From positions 1 to 64,000 of the forward strand of contig CAIRDP010000015.1 of the NCBI GenBank assembly GCA_903877385.1: 64,000 nucleotides of DNA, read 5' to 3'. Shown in pieces: positions 1 to 10,556 of this stretch (the first letter of the stretch is position 1; each line of letters starts with the position of its first letter). The notes beneath the pieces are model-generated. The model did no database searches, was not told where the DNA came from, and was given only the letters and a program-made list of their open reading frames with translations. Made by a program: the position numbers and the translations under genes. Source of the stretch: an uncultured Bacteroidales bacterium. GTDB lineage: Bacteria; Bacteroidota; Bacteroidia; Bacteroidales; FEN-979.

Positions 1-37
1 ATATGGCCCCCCTCTGGGAGTTGGAAAAAGAAAACGA

Positions 38-73
38 TTCGAAGGCAGCGGATCATGATCCGCTGCCTTCGAA
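38..73. repeat. Perfect 36-bp palindrome at the window edge
   Basis: Bases 38-73 read identically on both strands with no loop (centre at GATCATGATC). Such a perfect long palindrome is unusual. Because it sits beside a broken gene start at the left edge, it may be a hairpin or chimeric artefact at a contig end. A real terminator-like hairpin or recombination site is also possible. Confidence 0.85.
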
Positions 74-88
74 CACTCCCCGGAGTGT
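73..88. repeat. Short hairpin next to the palindrome
   Basis: Seven-base arms ACACTCC and GGAGTGT separated by CC directly follow the 36-bp palindrome. There is no T-run, so it is not a convincing terminator. No function is assigned. Confidence 0.5.
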
Positions 89-148
89 CAAACAGTTAAC
101 CGTGGCTTAATTATTTTACAGAAAAAAAGTTGCACATCTAACAGCGGT

Positions 149-3100
149 GTGGGTTCGGGCGGAGTTACATTCAATATAACAGCAGGGTATATTGAGACCT
201 TACCCGGTCTCACATCCGGGCTGATTACAACCACCACCGCTTCAGCTGCCAACACTATAGTCTTTAAAAAATCAGGTACCGGGGCCAACCCTGTCATCAC
301 AGGCTCTACCGGGACCGCCTCGGCAACCGAGTACATTATCTGTCTTCAGGGAACCGATTATATAACGTTTGACGGGATCGATGTAACCGATCCTTCGGGA
401 ACTATTGAATGGGGTTATGCCTTGTTCAAAGCTTCTGCAACTGATGGTTGCCAGAATGTCACAATACGGAATTGCAATATTACGATGAACAAGACTAACA
501 ACAACACTATTGGAGTATATGCGAATAACGTCACTCCTTCAGCGCCAGCCATCCAGTTGAACGTGACTGCTTTAAGCGGCACAAACTCCAATATCAAAAT
601 CTATAGCAATACGATCCAGAATGCCAACAACTGCATTTTTATTTCCGGATACAATGACCTTGTTTCCCCCTACCTGTATTATGACCAGAACAATGAAATC
701 GGGAAAGATGGTGCAAACATCATCAGTAACTTCGGGGGTGGCAGCGCTGCCAACAATGGTATTTTTACAATCTACCAGAACAACCAGAAGATAGCCAATA
801 ACAACATTACCGGGCCCTCAGCGGGGAGTGGACAGTGTTCAGGTATCCAGGCTGGCACTGCAAATAATTCGAGTATTGACATTTATAATAATACCATAAG
901 CATTGATTATAACGGAACCGGTAATTTCTTCGGGATCTATGATGCCCGGGGAAATTCGTTTACGGGAGCTACCGTTGCCAATATTTATAATAACACTATT
1001 TCAAACTGTACGTTTCCGAACCCGAACAAGCCCACTTGCCAGTATTTATATATCAATGGTGGTGCAGCTATCTGTAACTGTTACAATAATATAGTAAGCG
1101 GGAACACCTGTGGTTCAGCTACTGCAGCCTCTACTGGTACTATTGCGGGAATTTATGACAACTCCGACCAGAATACTGCGGGGATAGTTTCCTTTCATGA
1201 CAACCAGGTAACAAACATCACAAGAATACAGTCATCCCTTGGTGCTGCTCCAACCTATTATATTTATGTTAACGGAGGAGGTACAGACTGCGACATGTAT
1301 AACAATATTGTCGACAATTGTGTTGTTGCCTCAAGTGGGGCCTGTTACGGACTTTATGCGCTAAATACAGGACAAGGCTTGAAAAACATCTATAATAACA
1401 CTGTTACAAACCTTATTAATTCCTATGGAACTGTAGAAGGTCTGACTACGGCGAACGGTATCGGGGTTTCCCTTTATAATAATAAGATTATGAATATCAC
1501 AGCGCTGGGAGCTTCATCGACCATCATAGGAATAAACCTGTCGACTCTTCAGGTACTAGGCAACATGTTTTGCTACAACAACTATGTGGGAGATCTTAAA
1601 GCACCTGCTTCTACACTTAGTTACGCCATTAACGGCATAAAAGGCAACGGCTCAAATGCTGCATTTATGGGGATCTACAATAACACGATTTATCTTAATG
1701 CCACTTCAACGGGTACAAACTTTGGCAGTTTCGGGATCTACCTGTACTATCTTCCCACGACTATTGAACTAAAGAACAATATTATAGTGAATACTTCTGT
1801 GGCCAACGGCACAGGATTTACAGCTGCACTCGCGTATTATAATACCACGATCAGCAACTATTCCCTTTCGTCAAACAACAATAATTATTACGCAGGGACG
1901 CCGGGGCCCAAGAACCTGATCTTTGCTGCCGGTACTACATACCTGGATCAGACCCTTACAGCTTTCAAAACAAGATTTTATCCCGGTGAATTCCAGTCGG
2001 TATCGGAACTCCCTCCTTTTATGAGTACGATAACCCCTATGGACCTGCATATCAATCCGGCAACCCCAACCCAGGTTGAAAGCGCCGGGCAGGTAATTTC
2101 TTTTCCGAATATCAGCACCGACTATGACAATAATCCCAGATATCCCAATACAGGTTACCCAAATAATCCATTGTACCCGGCTGTTGCTCCGGATATGGGC
2201 GCCGATGAATTCGCAGGCATTCCGATTGACATGACATCTCCTAATATCAGTTTTCAGCCGCTGGCAAACACTTCAATACTCACGGCAAGGACCCTTATTG
2301 CAACCATTACCGATTTGCATGGTGTTCCCGTCTCCGGAGCCGGGCTCCCGAGAGTCGCATGGAAGAAATTTTATAACGGTACCTGGTCCTGGGTAACCGG
2401 AACATCAATTGGATCAGACCAGTACAGCTTTAGTTTTGCGGGAGGAGTTTCACCTAACGATTCAATTTATTATTACGTTATGGCACAGGACAACTGGGGT
2501 ACGCCCAACACCGGAGTTTATCCCTGGATCGGGGCATCCGGTTTTACCTCAAATCCGCCTGCAGCATCAACTCCTCCAACTACACCCCTGAAATATAAAA
2601 TAACGACTGGTATTTGCGGAACTTTTATGGTTGGTTCAGGCCAGGTCTATCCCACTCTGACCGCTGCCATAGCAGATTTGAGCAGTAAGGATCTCACCTG
2701 CCCCACCACCTTGCTCCTTACCGATAATGTATACTCTTCGGAGACCTACCCTGTTATAATTCCAAATATCCCTGGTTCCAGCTCCACAAACACATTGACG
2801 ATCAAGCCTGCACCGGGTATAGCCCCTGTTTTTTCAGGAAGTTATCTTGGCGTAAGTCCTACCAACTGGAGCCTGTTAAGCCTGAACGGTGCACAGTGGA
2901 TTATCATTGACGGCTCAAACACCGGGGGTGCCGACCGCAGCCTGACATTCATAAATTCGGCCACCGGCGGGTTTGCCTCCGCAATCGGCGTCTACGGCAG
3001 CGGAATGACACCGGCATCCAATATAACTGTTAAAAACTGTGTACTGCAAGCCCATCCTGATGCATCATCCAATGCCCAGGGAATTGTGCTGTATTCGATT

Positions 3101-6100
3101 GCAGGGAATGCTCCTTGCAGTAATATTGTCATTGACAACAATACTATTAATTCCGGGAAATATGGTGTTCAGATCGCCGGTATTGCCAGTGCGAGGGTTT
3201 CAAATTGCCAGATAACCAATAACACCATAGGATCATTGACCGCGGGGTCTGCAATTGACGTGTCAGGAGTATATTTTACATATGCCAACAACATTCTTGT
3301 ACAGGGTAATGAAATCATTGGACTGGCTTCCGGTATTAGTATATCCTCCTCATCATGCTATGGAGTTTATATCGGTCCGTTCAGTACCAATTCAAAAATC
3401 CGCAAGAATACTATTCATGACTGGTGGCAGACTGCAACGACTTTCCCGGCTGGAGGAGGCTATGGAATCTATTACAGTGGGGAATCCAATTCCCTCACTG
3501 AGATCTCAAATAATGCAGTCTATAACATAAAATCGCCCGGACAGAGCCAAAGCGTTACCAGTGGAAATCCCTGTGGCATTTTTCTCTACTCAGGTGGTAA
3601 TATTCAGGTTTATCACAATTCTGTATGGATGAACGGAGCCTACCTTTCGGGCAGCACGGCAGCAATTTCAGGTTGTCTTGGCATTGGAAACGGAGTGTCT
3701 AACGTGGACGTAAGGAATAATATCCTGAAAAATTCTTCCCAGCCTGCTTCCGGAACACCGGCTTCAAAATCATATGCCGTAACGGTTGGTCCTGGCACAA
3801 GTAGTATCACCCTTAATTACAATGATTATTTTGTGGATGGCATAGGTCCGAATATCGGGTATTATGGAGGATCGGACCAGGCTTCCCTGACCAACTGGAA
3901 GACTGCATCCTTGCAGGATGCCAACAGTCTCAGTATTGATCCTGCCTTTACTTCCGCAACCAACCTCATGCCGACCACAACAGGTATGAATCACAGCGGG
4001 ACATATATTCTTTCGGTACCTACCGATATCCTTGGTATTACCAGGACCAATCCTCCTGATGCAGGTGCATACGAATATTCCGTAAATCCGGTTATCATTA
4101 CCAACGCTGCAACTTCTCTGCTTTCAACAGGAGCCACTCTGAACGGGAGCATCAATGCCGCAAATTATATAGTAAACTCTTTCTTTGAGTATGGACTGAC
4201 AATATCATACGGCACAAGCCTCGCTGGTAGCCCTGCTGTTATCAGTGGTTCATCACCAACACCAATTTCTTCGTTGCTTACTGGTCTTCTGCCCCTTACC
4301 ACATATCATTACCGTTTAAAAGGTGTTACTTCCGGTAATCTAACCGTTTACGGCAATGACATGACCTTTACTACCAATGCCTTGCCTCCTGCCGTCATTA
4401 CCCTGGCTGCAACTTCAGTCTCTTCCAGCGGTGCGAACCTTAACGGAAACGTTAATCCCAATGGAGTTTCTGCAACAGTATCATTTGATTACGGTCTTAC
4501 CACAGCTTATGGTTTAACAGCGACAGCTATCCAGAGCCCTGTCAATGGCTCATCCGCAGTAAGTGTAAATGCACCTGTTACAGGATTGCTGCCATTTAAC
4601 ACCTATCATTTCAGGGTGAAATCGATCAGCGTTGGTGGAACAAGCTACGGAAGTGACCTTACGTTCACAACTAATGCAATCCCTGCCACAGTAATAACAA
4701 ACAGTGCATCCAGCATCGCCCCGACCACAGCCACGCTTAACGGTTCAGTGAATCCCAACTATGCTCCTGCAACCGTTTCTTTCGACTGGGGACTTACAAC
4801 GGCCTATGGCAACAATGTAACAGCTACTCCGGGAACCGTTGCAGGAAGCACTGCGACCGCGGTCCTGGCAAATATCGTTGGTCTCACCTGGGCTACCACC
4901 TATCATTTCCGTTGCGTGGGAGTAAATGCAGGAGGTATCGCCTATGGAGCCGATATGGTTTTCAATACCGCCTGTCCTTCCATTCCTGTTCCCGGTGCTA
5001 TCTCCGGCCCTACTGCCGTTTGTCAGAACCAAAATGGGATTACTTATTCAATTGCCCAGGTAACCAATGCATCCGGTTATACATGGACTGTTCCAACCGG
5101 AGCAACAATTTCAGGCGGCCAGGGTAGTACCAGCATCAACGTGAACTATTCAACCACCGCAGTATCCGGTAATGTCACCGTAACCCCGACCAACGCCTGT
5201 TCAACGGGACCTACCGGGACTCTTGCCGTGATCGTCAATCCTATGCCCGTACCCACTATTACAGGCCCGGCTACCGCTTGCGCAGGGTATGCCAATTATG
5301 TGTACACCACCCAGGCTGGTATGACCGGTTACAACTGGACTGTTTCGGCCGGCGGAAGCATTACTGCTGGTCCGGGAACTTCTTCGATTACAGTTACCTG
5401 GCTAACCACCGGCGCCAAGACCGTGACGGTGAATTATAATAATGCCAACGGTTGTACTGCTGCCATTCCCGGTTCTTACAACGTGACCGTCAATACGATT
5501 CCTGTTCCTACCATCACTGGTAACAACAGCATGTGCGTGAATTCGGGTTACTATACCTATACTACTGAAACAGGGATGAGCGGGTATAACTGGACCATCA
5601 CTTCCGGCGGTTCCATCTATGCCGGTGCAGGCACCGCAGCCATCACCGTGGTATGGAACAATGCCGGGGCTCAGACTGTCAGCGTTAATTATAACAATGC
5701 CAACGGTTGCCAGGCTATCAACCCTACAGTGTTTAACGTCACCGTAAATGATATTCCTGCTGCTGCAGGTTCCATCAACGGAACCACCACCGTCTGTGCA
5801 GGTGCACAGGGCGTGCCTTACTCGGTAGCTGCTATCACCGGAGCCCAGACCTATGTATGGACCCTGCCCACCGGAGCTACCATTGCATCCGGTGCAGGGA
5901 CCAACATCATTTCGGTGAATTATGCATCCAATGCAGTTTCAGGACCCATCACCGTACAGGGTAACAACCTCTGCGGCAGCGGTGCAACTTCGCCTGCTTT
6001 AAACATCACTGTCACCCCTGTCCCTGCAGCCGCCGGAACCATCTCTGGTCCTACCGCGGTTTGCCAGGGCGAAGACGGGGTTGTTTATACCGTTCCAACG

Positions 6101-6769
6101 ATCACCAATGCTACCGGGTATACCTGGACCGTACCTGCAGGGGCTACCATCACCTCAGGAGCAAATACCAGTTCGATCCATGTGGACTTCAGTTCGTCGG
6201 CTTCTTCGGGCAGCGTAACCGTATTGGGCACAAACGCCTGCGGTAACGGTGCAAGCTCAAGCCTCAGCGTGACCGTAAGCCCGGTTCCTGCAACTCCAAC
6301 CATCACTGCCAACGGATATGTCCTGACCTCAAGCGCTGCCAACGGCAATCAATGGTATCATGACGGAACCGCCGTAACCGGAGCTACAAACCAGACCTAT
6401 ACCGTTCCTGCTTCGGCACCGGGTTGGTACTGGACCGTAGTTACCCTGGGCGCATGCTCTTCCGACTCCTCAAACCATAAATACATCCAGGGTGTGGGGA
6501 TAGGCGAACATCATGCAGACCAGGTGAACATCTACCCTGTTCCCAACGACGGACGTTTCAACATCTCCATCAGCAGTGAAAGGGAAATATCTTACAAACT
6601 TGAGATTTATAACAGTCTTGGTGTAAAAGTGTACGGCGAACATACCATTACCGTAAACGGAACCCTGGTAACACCCATTGATCTGGGTTCAGTAGCCAGC
6701 GGGCTCTACACCGTAGTCCTCCGTAATACCGATAACCAGGTAATACGCAAGATTCTTATCAATAAATAA
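149..6769 (+). CDS. Giant multidomain T9SS surface adhesin, 5' end missing or disrupted
   Basis: About 2206 residues. Residues 1-700 and 830-1300 are two parallel beta-helix-like modules rich in YNNTI-type repeats, and the second opens with a VGSGQVYPTLTAAIADL-like motif. Three FnIII-like repeats (about 1311-1610, each with a SxDxGLTTAYG-like strand and YHFR) follow, then five PKD-like repeats (about 1610-2045, each with a YxWTVPxGA-like core). The last 80 residues (from VNIYPVPNDGRFN to KILINK) are a T9SS type A sorting domain, so export to the cell surface or medium is expected. The nominal start is a GTG with no signal peptide. The frame is open back to base 59 without an ATG, GTG or TTG, and recognisable module sequence begins only near base 137. 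The true N-terminus, with signal peptide, is therefore lost. Adhesion or matrix binding is inferred from the family only. Confidence 0.85.
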   Translation: MGSGGVTFNITAGYIETLPGLTSGLITTTTASAANTIVFKKSGTGANPVITGSTGTASATEYIICLQGTDYITFDGIDVTDPSGTIEWGYALFKASATDGCQNVTIRNCNITMNKTNNNTIGVYANNVTPSAPAIQLNVTALSGTNSNIKIYSNTIQNANNCIFISGYNDLVSPYLYYDQNNEIGKDGANIISNFGGGSAANNGIFTIYQNNQKIANNNITGPSAGSGQCSGIQAGTANNSSIDIYNNTISIDYNGTGNFFGIYDARGNSFTGATVANIYNNTISNCTFPNPNKPTCQYLYINGGAAICNCYNNIVSGNTCGSATAASTGTIAGIYDNSDQNTAGIVSFHDNQVTNITRIQSSLGAAPTYYIYVNGGGTDCDMYNNIVDNCVVASSGACYGLYALNTGQGLKNIYNNTVTNLINSYGTVEGLTTANGIGVSLYNNKIMNITALGASSTIIGINLSTLQVLGNMFCYNNYVGDLKAPASTLSYAINGIKGNGSNAAFMGIYNNTIYLNATSTGTNFGSFGIYLYYLPTTIELKNNIIVNTSVANGTGFTAALAYYNTTISNYSLSSNNNNYYAGTPGPKNLIFAAGTTYLDQTLTAFKTRFYPGEFQSVSELPPFMSTITPMDLHINPATPTQVESAGQVISFPNISTDYDNNPRYPNTGYPNNPLYPAVAPDMGADEFAGIPIDMTSPNISFQPLANTSILTARTLIATITDLHGVPVSGAGLPRVAWKKFYNGTWSWVTGTSIGSDQYSFSFAGGVSPNDSIYYYVMAQDNWGTPNTGVYPWIGASGFTSNPPAASTPPTTPLKYKITTGICGTFMVGSGQVYPTLTAAIADLSSKDLTCPTTLLLTDNVYSSETYPVIIPNIPGSSSTNTLTIKPAPGIAPVFSGSYLGVSPTNWSLLSLNGAQWIIIDGSNTGGADRSLTFINSATGGFASAIGVYGSGMTPASNITVKNCVLQAHPDASSNAQGIVLYSIAGNAPCSNIVIDNNTINSGKYGVQIAGIASARVSNCQITNNTIGSLTAGSAIDVSGVYFTYANNILVQGNEIIGLASGISISSSSCYGVYIGPFSTNSKIRKNTIHDWWQTATTFPAGGGYGIYYSGESNSLTEISNNAVYNIKSPGQSQSVTSGNPCGIFLYSGGNIQVYHNSVWMNGAYLSGSTAAISGCLGIGNGVSNVDVRNNILKNSSQPASGTPASKSYAVTVGPGTSSITLNYNDYFVDGIGPNIGYYGGSDQASLTNWKTASLQDANSLSIDPAFTSATNLMPTTTGMNHSGTYILSVPTDILGITRTNPPDAGAYEYSVNPVIITNAATSLLSTGATLNGSINAANYIVNSFFEYGLTISYGTSLAGSPAVISGSSPTPISSLLTGLLPLTTYHYRLKGVTSGNLTVYGNDMTFTTNALPPAVITLAATSVSSSGANLNGNVNPNGVSATVSFDYGLTTAYGLTATAIQSPVNGSSAVSVNAPVTGLLPFNTYHFRVKSISVGGTSYGSDLTFTTNAIPATVITNSASSIAPTTATLNGSVNPNYAPATVSFDWGLTTAYGNNVTATPGTVAGSTATAVLANIVGLTWATTYHFRCVGVNAGGIAYGADMVFNTACPSIPVPGAISGPTAVCQNQNGITYSIAQVTNASGYTWTVPTGATISGGQGSTSINVNYSTTAVSGNVTVTPTNACSTGPTGTLAVIVNPMPVPTITGPATACAGYANYVYTTQAGMTGYNWTVSAGGSITAGPGTSSITVTWLTTGAKTVTVNYNNANGCTAAIPGSYNVTVNTIPVPTITGNNSMCVNSGYYTYTTETGMSGYNWTITSGGSIYAGAGTAAITVVWNNAGAQTVSVNYNNANGCQAINPTVFNVTVNDIPAAAGSINGTTTVCAGAQGVPYSVAAITGAQTYVWTLPTGATIASGAGTNIISVNYASNAVSGPITVQGNNLCGSGATSPALNITVTPVPAAAGTISGPTAVCQGEDGVVYTVPTITNATGYTWTVPAGATITSGANTSSIHVDFSSSASSGSVTVLGTNACGNGASSSLSVTVSPVPATPTITANGYVLTSSAANGNQWYHDGTAVTGATNQTYTVPASAPGWYWTVVTLGACSSDSSNHKYIQGVGIGEHHADQVNIYPVPNDGRFNISISSEREISYKLEIYNSLGVKVYGEHTITVNGTLVTPIDLGSVASGLYTVVLRNTDNQVIRKILINK

Positions 6770-6831
6770 GGGTTGTTTTGGTAAGGTGCAGGCTTAAAAT
6801 ATGTTCAGACTGCTGCCGGATTTAACTGTTC

Positions 6832-7818
6832 CTACCTGTTCTGGTCTACGAGCATGGCACAGGTGACTTTTGTCACCTCCCGGCAATAGGGGAAGTTGCA
6901 GTTCCCGACCACGTCGGTCAGCTGGTGATAGTAGGGTGTGCTGGCAGCGCTTATAAAGAAAATTGCTTTATACCCTTTAAGATAAAAGTTATAACTGTCG
7001 CCTTCTTTATTGGCTGTTGAATCATGGATTTTGCCAAGATCGGTATACATGGAGACATAATTCTCGGCCGAGACCCTGAGATCCCCCGAATTTGCATAAT
7101 CCATAAGGTTCACTTTCCAGTCGGCCGTGTTCGCATGATTCTCGTAAGAGATCATATCGTTGTTGAGCATCCATCTGATCTTTTTGTTTCCCAGCATCGC
7201 TTTGGTTGTATAATCCAGGCTCCCTTCCATATTCAGTTCTTCGGCCCCGAAAGCAATGAGTTTAATGCTGGATTTGGGCGTAAAGCCCCGCTTGATGATC
7301 ACCCTGCCCATCTCCAGCAACGAAGCCACTCCGCTTCCGTCATCGTCGGCGCCGGGGCTACCCAGCCAGGGATTACCCGGCGGATTCAGTATAGCGTCAT
7401 AATGTGCGCCCACGATGTACAGGCTGTCGGGATACTGGCTGCCTGTAACGGTCGCTATCACATTAAACTGCCAGGTATTATAGGTCGTATCTTTGTAATA
7501 ATTGGTGACATAAAAAGAATCAAGAACAGTATTGGTTAGACCAAGCTGTATGAATTTGTTTTTGATGGACACTGCTACATTACGCCGGTTGGCGCTTAAC
7601 ATGAACCTGGGCTGCATGTTCTGAAGCCATAAAGTGTAAGCGCTCAGGGTGTCGGCATTGATGTCGCTGATAAAAGCGGTGACAAAAGCATTCGCCCCTG
7701 GCTTTGTGGAAGTGAACCCGGTTACAGTATCATCATTCTTTTTGGAACAGCTGAATGAAAGGATTACAAGGCCAATAATGATGATGTTCCGGAGGTAATT
7801 CAATGGTAGCTTTTTCAT
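6832..7818 (-). CDS. M28-family zinc aminopeptidase-like lipoprotein
   Basis: A 328-residue secreted metallopeptidase. Residues 1-24 are a lipoprotein signal with lipobox SFSC (Cys24), so it is probably anchored in the envelope. M28 metal-site motifs are present in order: GAHYDA (His139, Asp141), GADDDGSG (about 156-163), GAEE (Glu193/194), NND (Asp221) and a late YYHQLTD that supplies the last His. This fits cleavage of N-terminal residues from peptides. The ATG lies only three bases after the stop of the C10 protease gene, so the two are probably co-translated, an endo- and an exopeptidase acting together outside the cell. Substrate is unknown. Confidence 0.9.
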   Translation of the reverse strand: MKKLPLNYLRNIIIIGLVILSFSCSKKNDDTVTGFTSTKPGANAFVTAFISDINADTLSAYTLWLQNMQPRFMLSANRRNVAVSIKNKFIQLGLTNTVLDSFYVTNYYKDTTYNTWQFNVIATVTGSQYPDSLYIVGAHYDAILNPPGNPWLGSPGADDDGSGVASLLEMGRVIIKRGFTPKSSIKLIAFGAEELNMEGSLDYTTKAMLGNKKIRWMLNNDMISYENHANTADWKVNLMDYANSGDLRVSAENYVSMYTDLGKIHDSTANKEGDSYNFYLKGYKAIFFISAASTPYYHQLTDVVGNCNFPYCREVTKVTCAMLVDQNR

Positions 7819-7821
7819 TTT

Positions 7822-10452
7822 TTATTTTTGTTGTTTGTGGATGATAATCTGGCGGTGAACAGTCCCTTTGGGGGTGATGAAATGAAGAATACAGGTCCCT
7901 TCGCTGAGACCGTCGACCTGCAACCGGCAGGTGGACTGCAGCTCAGCGTATGTGATGCTCATGACCTCCCTGCCGTCAAGGCCGGTAAGAGTACAGCCCG
8001 AAATAAGCGGCTGCTGGTTGATTGTTTCTATGCGGATAACATCGGTAGCAGGATTGGGATAAACACGAATCTCATCCGCAGTCAGATCATCATTCAATCC
8101 AAGGGGGTTCCTGCTGATGCGGATCATTGCCTGGTAAGTTCCTGTTTCACCGGTATTTTTCGGAGAAACATAAAATTGTATGTTGCCCCCGTCGTTCATT
8201 ATGATGTTGAGCGGAATGGTGTCGTCAAACGTGCTTGACCAGTTGGTCCCGTCGAGGGAATAAGACCATATGGCATCAAGGGTATACGTTTGGGTGGTGT
8301 CGCTTTCCGAATCTGTCAGCTTACCTGTTATCATATAAGTATACCCCGCCGGAAATGTCATATTATAAAAATCATAATCGTTCCCCACATGACAGTTAGC
8401 CCCGCTTGTGGTCACGATTTTAGGATTTGTATCAAACCCCACCTTAAAATGATAAGAGCTTGCGAGATTGTTATTCGGTTCATACTGATCAGCCACCAGG
8501 GGGACTCCCCGTACATCTACTTCCACCGGATTGGTGTAATGGGTGGATCCGATGAGTTGCCAGTCAGTCGTTCCTGCAGGCTGGTACCATAGGGCAATAA
8601 GATAGGTCCCCGGCTGGGCGTTGATGCTGGAAGCGCTGAAAGTTAGTCCGGTTGTATGTTGATTTGCCGGAAGGATAAAATTCGATTTCTCTTCAATGGA
8701 GTTTACATACTCCCCGTCAATATCGTAGAGTGAAAGATCAAGGATGCCGTTAAAGCCGGTTGTTCCGTTGTTGATAATATCCAGAGCTACAGTAACAGGG
8801 TTTCCCTGTAATATTGTTGTTCCGGGACTGATATTCATTGCCGTAAACATTTCTATATCGTTGGGATTGATGACTTTCACCTCCCTGTAGCTTAAATATG
8901 AGCCGGTATCCGCCACATCTTTCCAGTTCGTATCCCCGGCGCTGTACATCAGCCCGATATAATAAGTACCCGGAAGCATGGCCGAAATACCGCTGTTGCT
9001 GAAGCTGATCCCCGCGGGAAGATGTGCTCCGGGTTCAAGTGTGATCCCCTTGATGATCTGCACAAAATCAATAAACACATCATTGGTGTCAAAGACCCCG
9101 GCGCTGACATCTCCGTTAAATGTAACCTGGCCGTTATTGATGATGTCGGTATGGAACGAAAGGCTATCCTCGTAATACAAGGTATCGGAAGGACAGATGA
9201 TGGGTGCGTTCATGGCAAGTTTGAAAAATTTGCTGCCCCCGCCGCTGGCGCTGGGAGGATGTATTCCGATAACAGCCTGCTGTCCATCGTTATACCCGCC
9301 CGTACCCCCGCCGGTTCCTGTTCCCCCGGGGTTCAGGGCATCGACCAGGAAGTACCCGTCATAATTTCCCGACCACCCCCAGTTGAAATGGAAGTAATCG
9401 GAATCGTTATAACCGTCGCAAACAAAGCAATGCCCGCCCCCGGTTCCAAACCCGGCATATATGATCGGCCGGCTGGCATTGAGCTCGGTCTTCAGTAAAT
9501 TGATCCATGCTGCATTGGCATAGTTAGCCCTTGCCAAACCCTGGAGGGTGCTTGCATACCCGAAGTAAGTTTTCAAAGCATATTCGGCACAATTCGTAAC
9601 CGGGCTTGCCGATGAGATCACATACGCCGCACTCCCTCCCTGTGAGCCTAAATTGTAATCCATATCGACGCTTACACCGCAATGATACATGAGCGTGGCC
9701 ACTGCGGAGTTTGCCGAGGTAACGGTATTGGGCATGGAAGACCAGTTGTATGACGTTCCGCTGAAATTTGCCGACAGCGTACCGTAACGGGCGGTTCCGT
9801 AAGAATGGTTGCTGATGCCGGAGGGGGGGAAATTGAAAAATTTCATGACCATCGCCATTGCCGTTGCTACGCATCCGGTAACCGTGCGATCGTTATTGGT
9901 ATTATCAAACGGGCATTGTGCATTGTAGTTTGGGCTCTGATCCCAAAGCGTTGCTACCAGGGGATTGACCCCCTGACCGCTTTTTACAGCATGATCCTGC
10001 AGAGAGCCTTCGGTAAGGAACAGCCATTCCGATTGAATTTCCGGGGTGGCGTTCATCTGTGTGCCAATGGCAAAGCTGATCTGATCTTCATATCCTTTTA
10101 GCCAGGCTGCAACATTGGGCGGAACATTATCAGGGTTGAAACCGGTTTCGGTGGAATACCCAAGTACCGGGGCCACGATATCATCTCCCGAAATAATGAT
10201 GAATCCCCTGGAGTAATTGGTATTAAATACATAGTATAAAGGAACTGAAGCCCCTTTCAGCATGGAATTGCCATTGGACAGGCAGGAATACCCTAAACTT
10301 AAGGGGGCCGGGGTTCCCTGCAGGTTCAGGATGGAATGCGTGGCAAGATAGTTTACAGCCACACTTCTTGCAAGATTTTCATCCACGGTTTTCGCAAATG
10401 CATGGCTTAGCATGGCAAAAGCCAAGAAAACAGAAAGAATAAGCTTCTTCAT
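7822..10452 (-). CDS. C10-family (streptopain-like) cysteine protease with T9SS sorting domain
   Basis: 876 residues. Signal peptide 1-20, then a Spi-like propeptide (about 21-150). The peptidase domain has its nucleophile in VTGCVATAMA (Cys194), the catalytic His in GGGHCFVCDGYN (His341) and the NWGWSG Trp motif near 357-362. Two CARDB-like beta-sandwich repeats follow (about 420-640). A YEPNNN-headed segment resembling a pre-peptidase C-terminal domain comes next, and a T9SS type A sorting domain (IRVYPNPATDVIRIET onward) ends the protein. It should be secreted as an inactive precursor that self-processes, as streptopain and the C10 proteases of Bacteroides do. It is the first gene of the pair with the M28 peptidase downstream. 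I saw no clear -7 element in the 104 bases upstream. Confidence 0.92.
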   Translation of the reverse strand: MKKLILSVFLAFAMLSHAFAKTVDENLARSVAVNYLATHSILNLQGTPAPLSLGYSCLSNGNSMLKGASVPLYYVFNTNYSRGFIIISGDDIVAPVLGYSTETGFNPDNVPPNVAAWLKGYEDQISFAIGTQMNATPEIQSEWLFLTEGSLQDHAVKSGQGVNPLVATLWDQSPNYNAQCPFDNTNNDRTVTGCVATAMAMVMKFFNFPPSGISNHSYGTARYGTLSANFSGTSYNWSSMPNTVTSANSAVATLMYHCGVSVDMDYNLGSQGGSAAYVISSASPVTNCAEYALKTYFGYASTLQGLARANYANAAWINLLKTELNASRPIIYAGFGTGGGHCFVCDGYNDSDYFHFNWGWSGNYDGYFLVDALNPGGTGTGGGTGGYNDGQQAVIGIHPPSASGGGSKFFKLAMNAPIICPSDTLYYEDSLSFHTDIINNGQVTFNGDVSAGVFDTNDVFIDFVQIIKGITLEPGAHLPAGISFSNSGISAMLPGTYYIGLMYSAGDTNWKDVADTGSYLSYREVKVINPNDIEMFTAMNISPGTTILQGNPVTVALDIINNGTTGFNGILDLSLYDIDGEYVNSIEEKSNFILPANQHTTGLTFSASSINAQPGTYLIALWYQPAGTTDWQLIGSTHYTNPVEVDVRGVPLVADQYEPNNNLASSYHFKVGFDTNPKIVTTSGANCHVGNDYDFYNMTFPAGYTYMITGKLTDSESDTTQTYTLDAIWSYSLDGTNWSSTFDDTIPLNIIMNDGGNIQFYVSPKNTGETGTYQAMIRISRNPLGLNDDLTADEIRVYPNPATDVIRIETINQQPLISGCTLTGLDGREVMSITYAELQSTCRLQVDGLSEGTCILHFITPKGTVHRQIIIHKQQK

Positions 10453-10556
10453 TATACCTGGGAATTTATGCTAAGTTAAGAAATTAACAGTAACAAGGTC
10501 TTTGCACCCTTACAAATACTTTGTGCATCTGACCTCATCCTTTCAAGGCCGTGACA

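Noticed and set aside
3-110. Short open frame ending QLTVA
   Set aside because: It runs through the palindrome and has no homology or start signal; likely chance.
128-142. ATCTAAC resembling one half of an integron attC site
   Set aside because: No matching GTTRRRY partner and no integrase or cassette array in the window.
4700-6290. Repeats of the adhesin as a CRISPR-like array
   Set aside because: They are protein-coding PKD and FnIII repeats of variable sequence without spacers.
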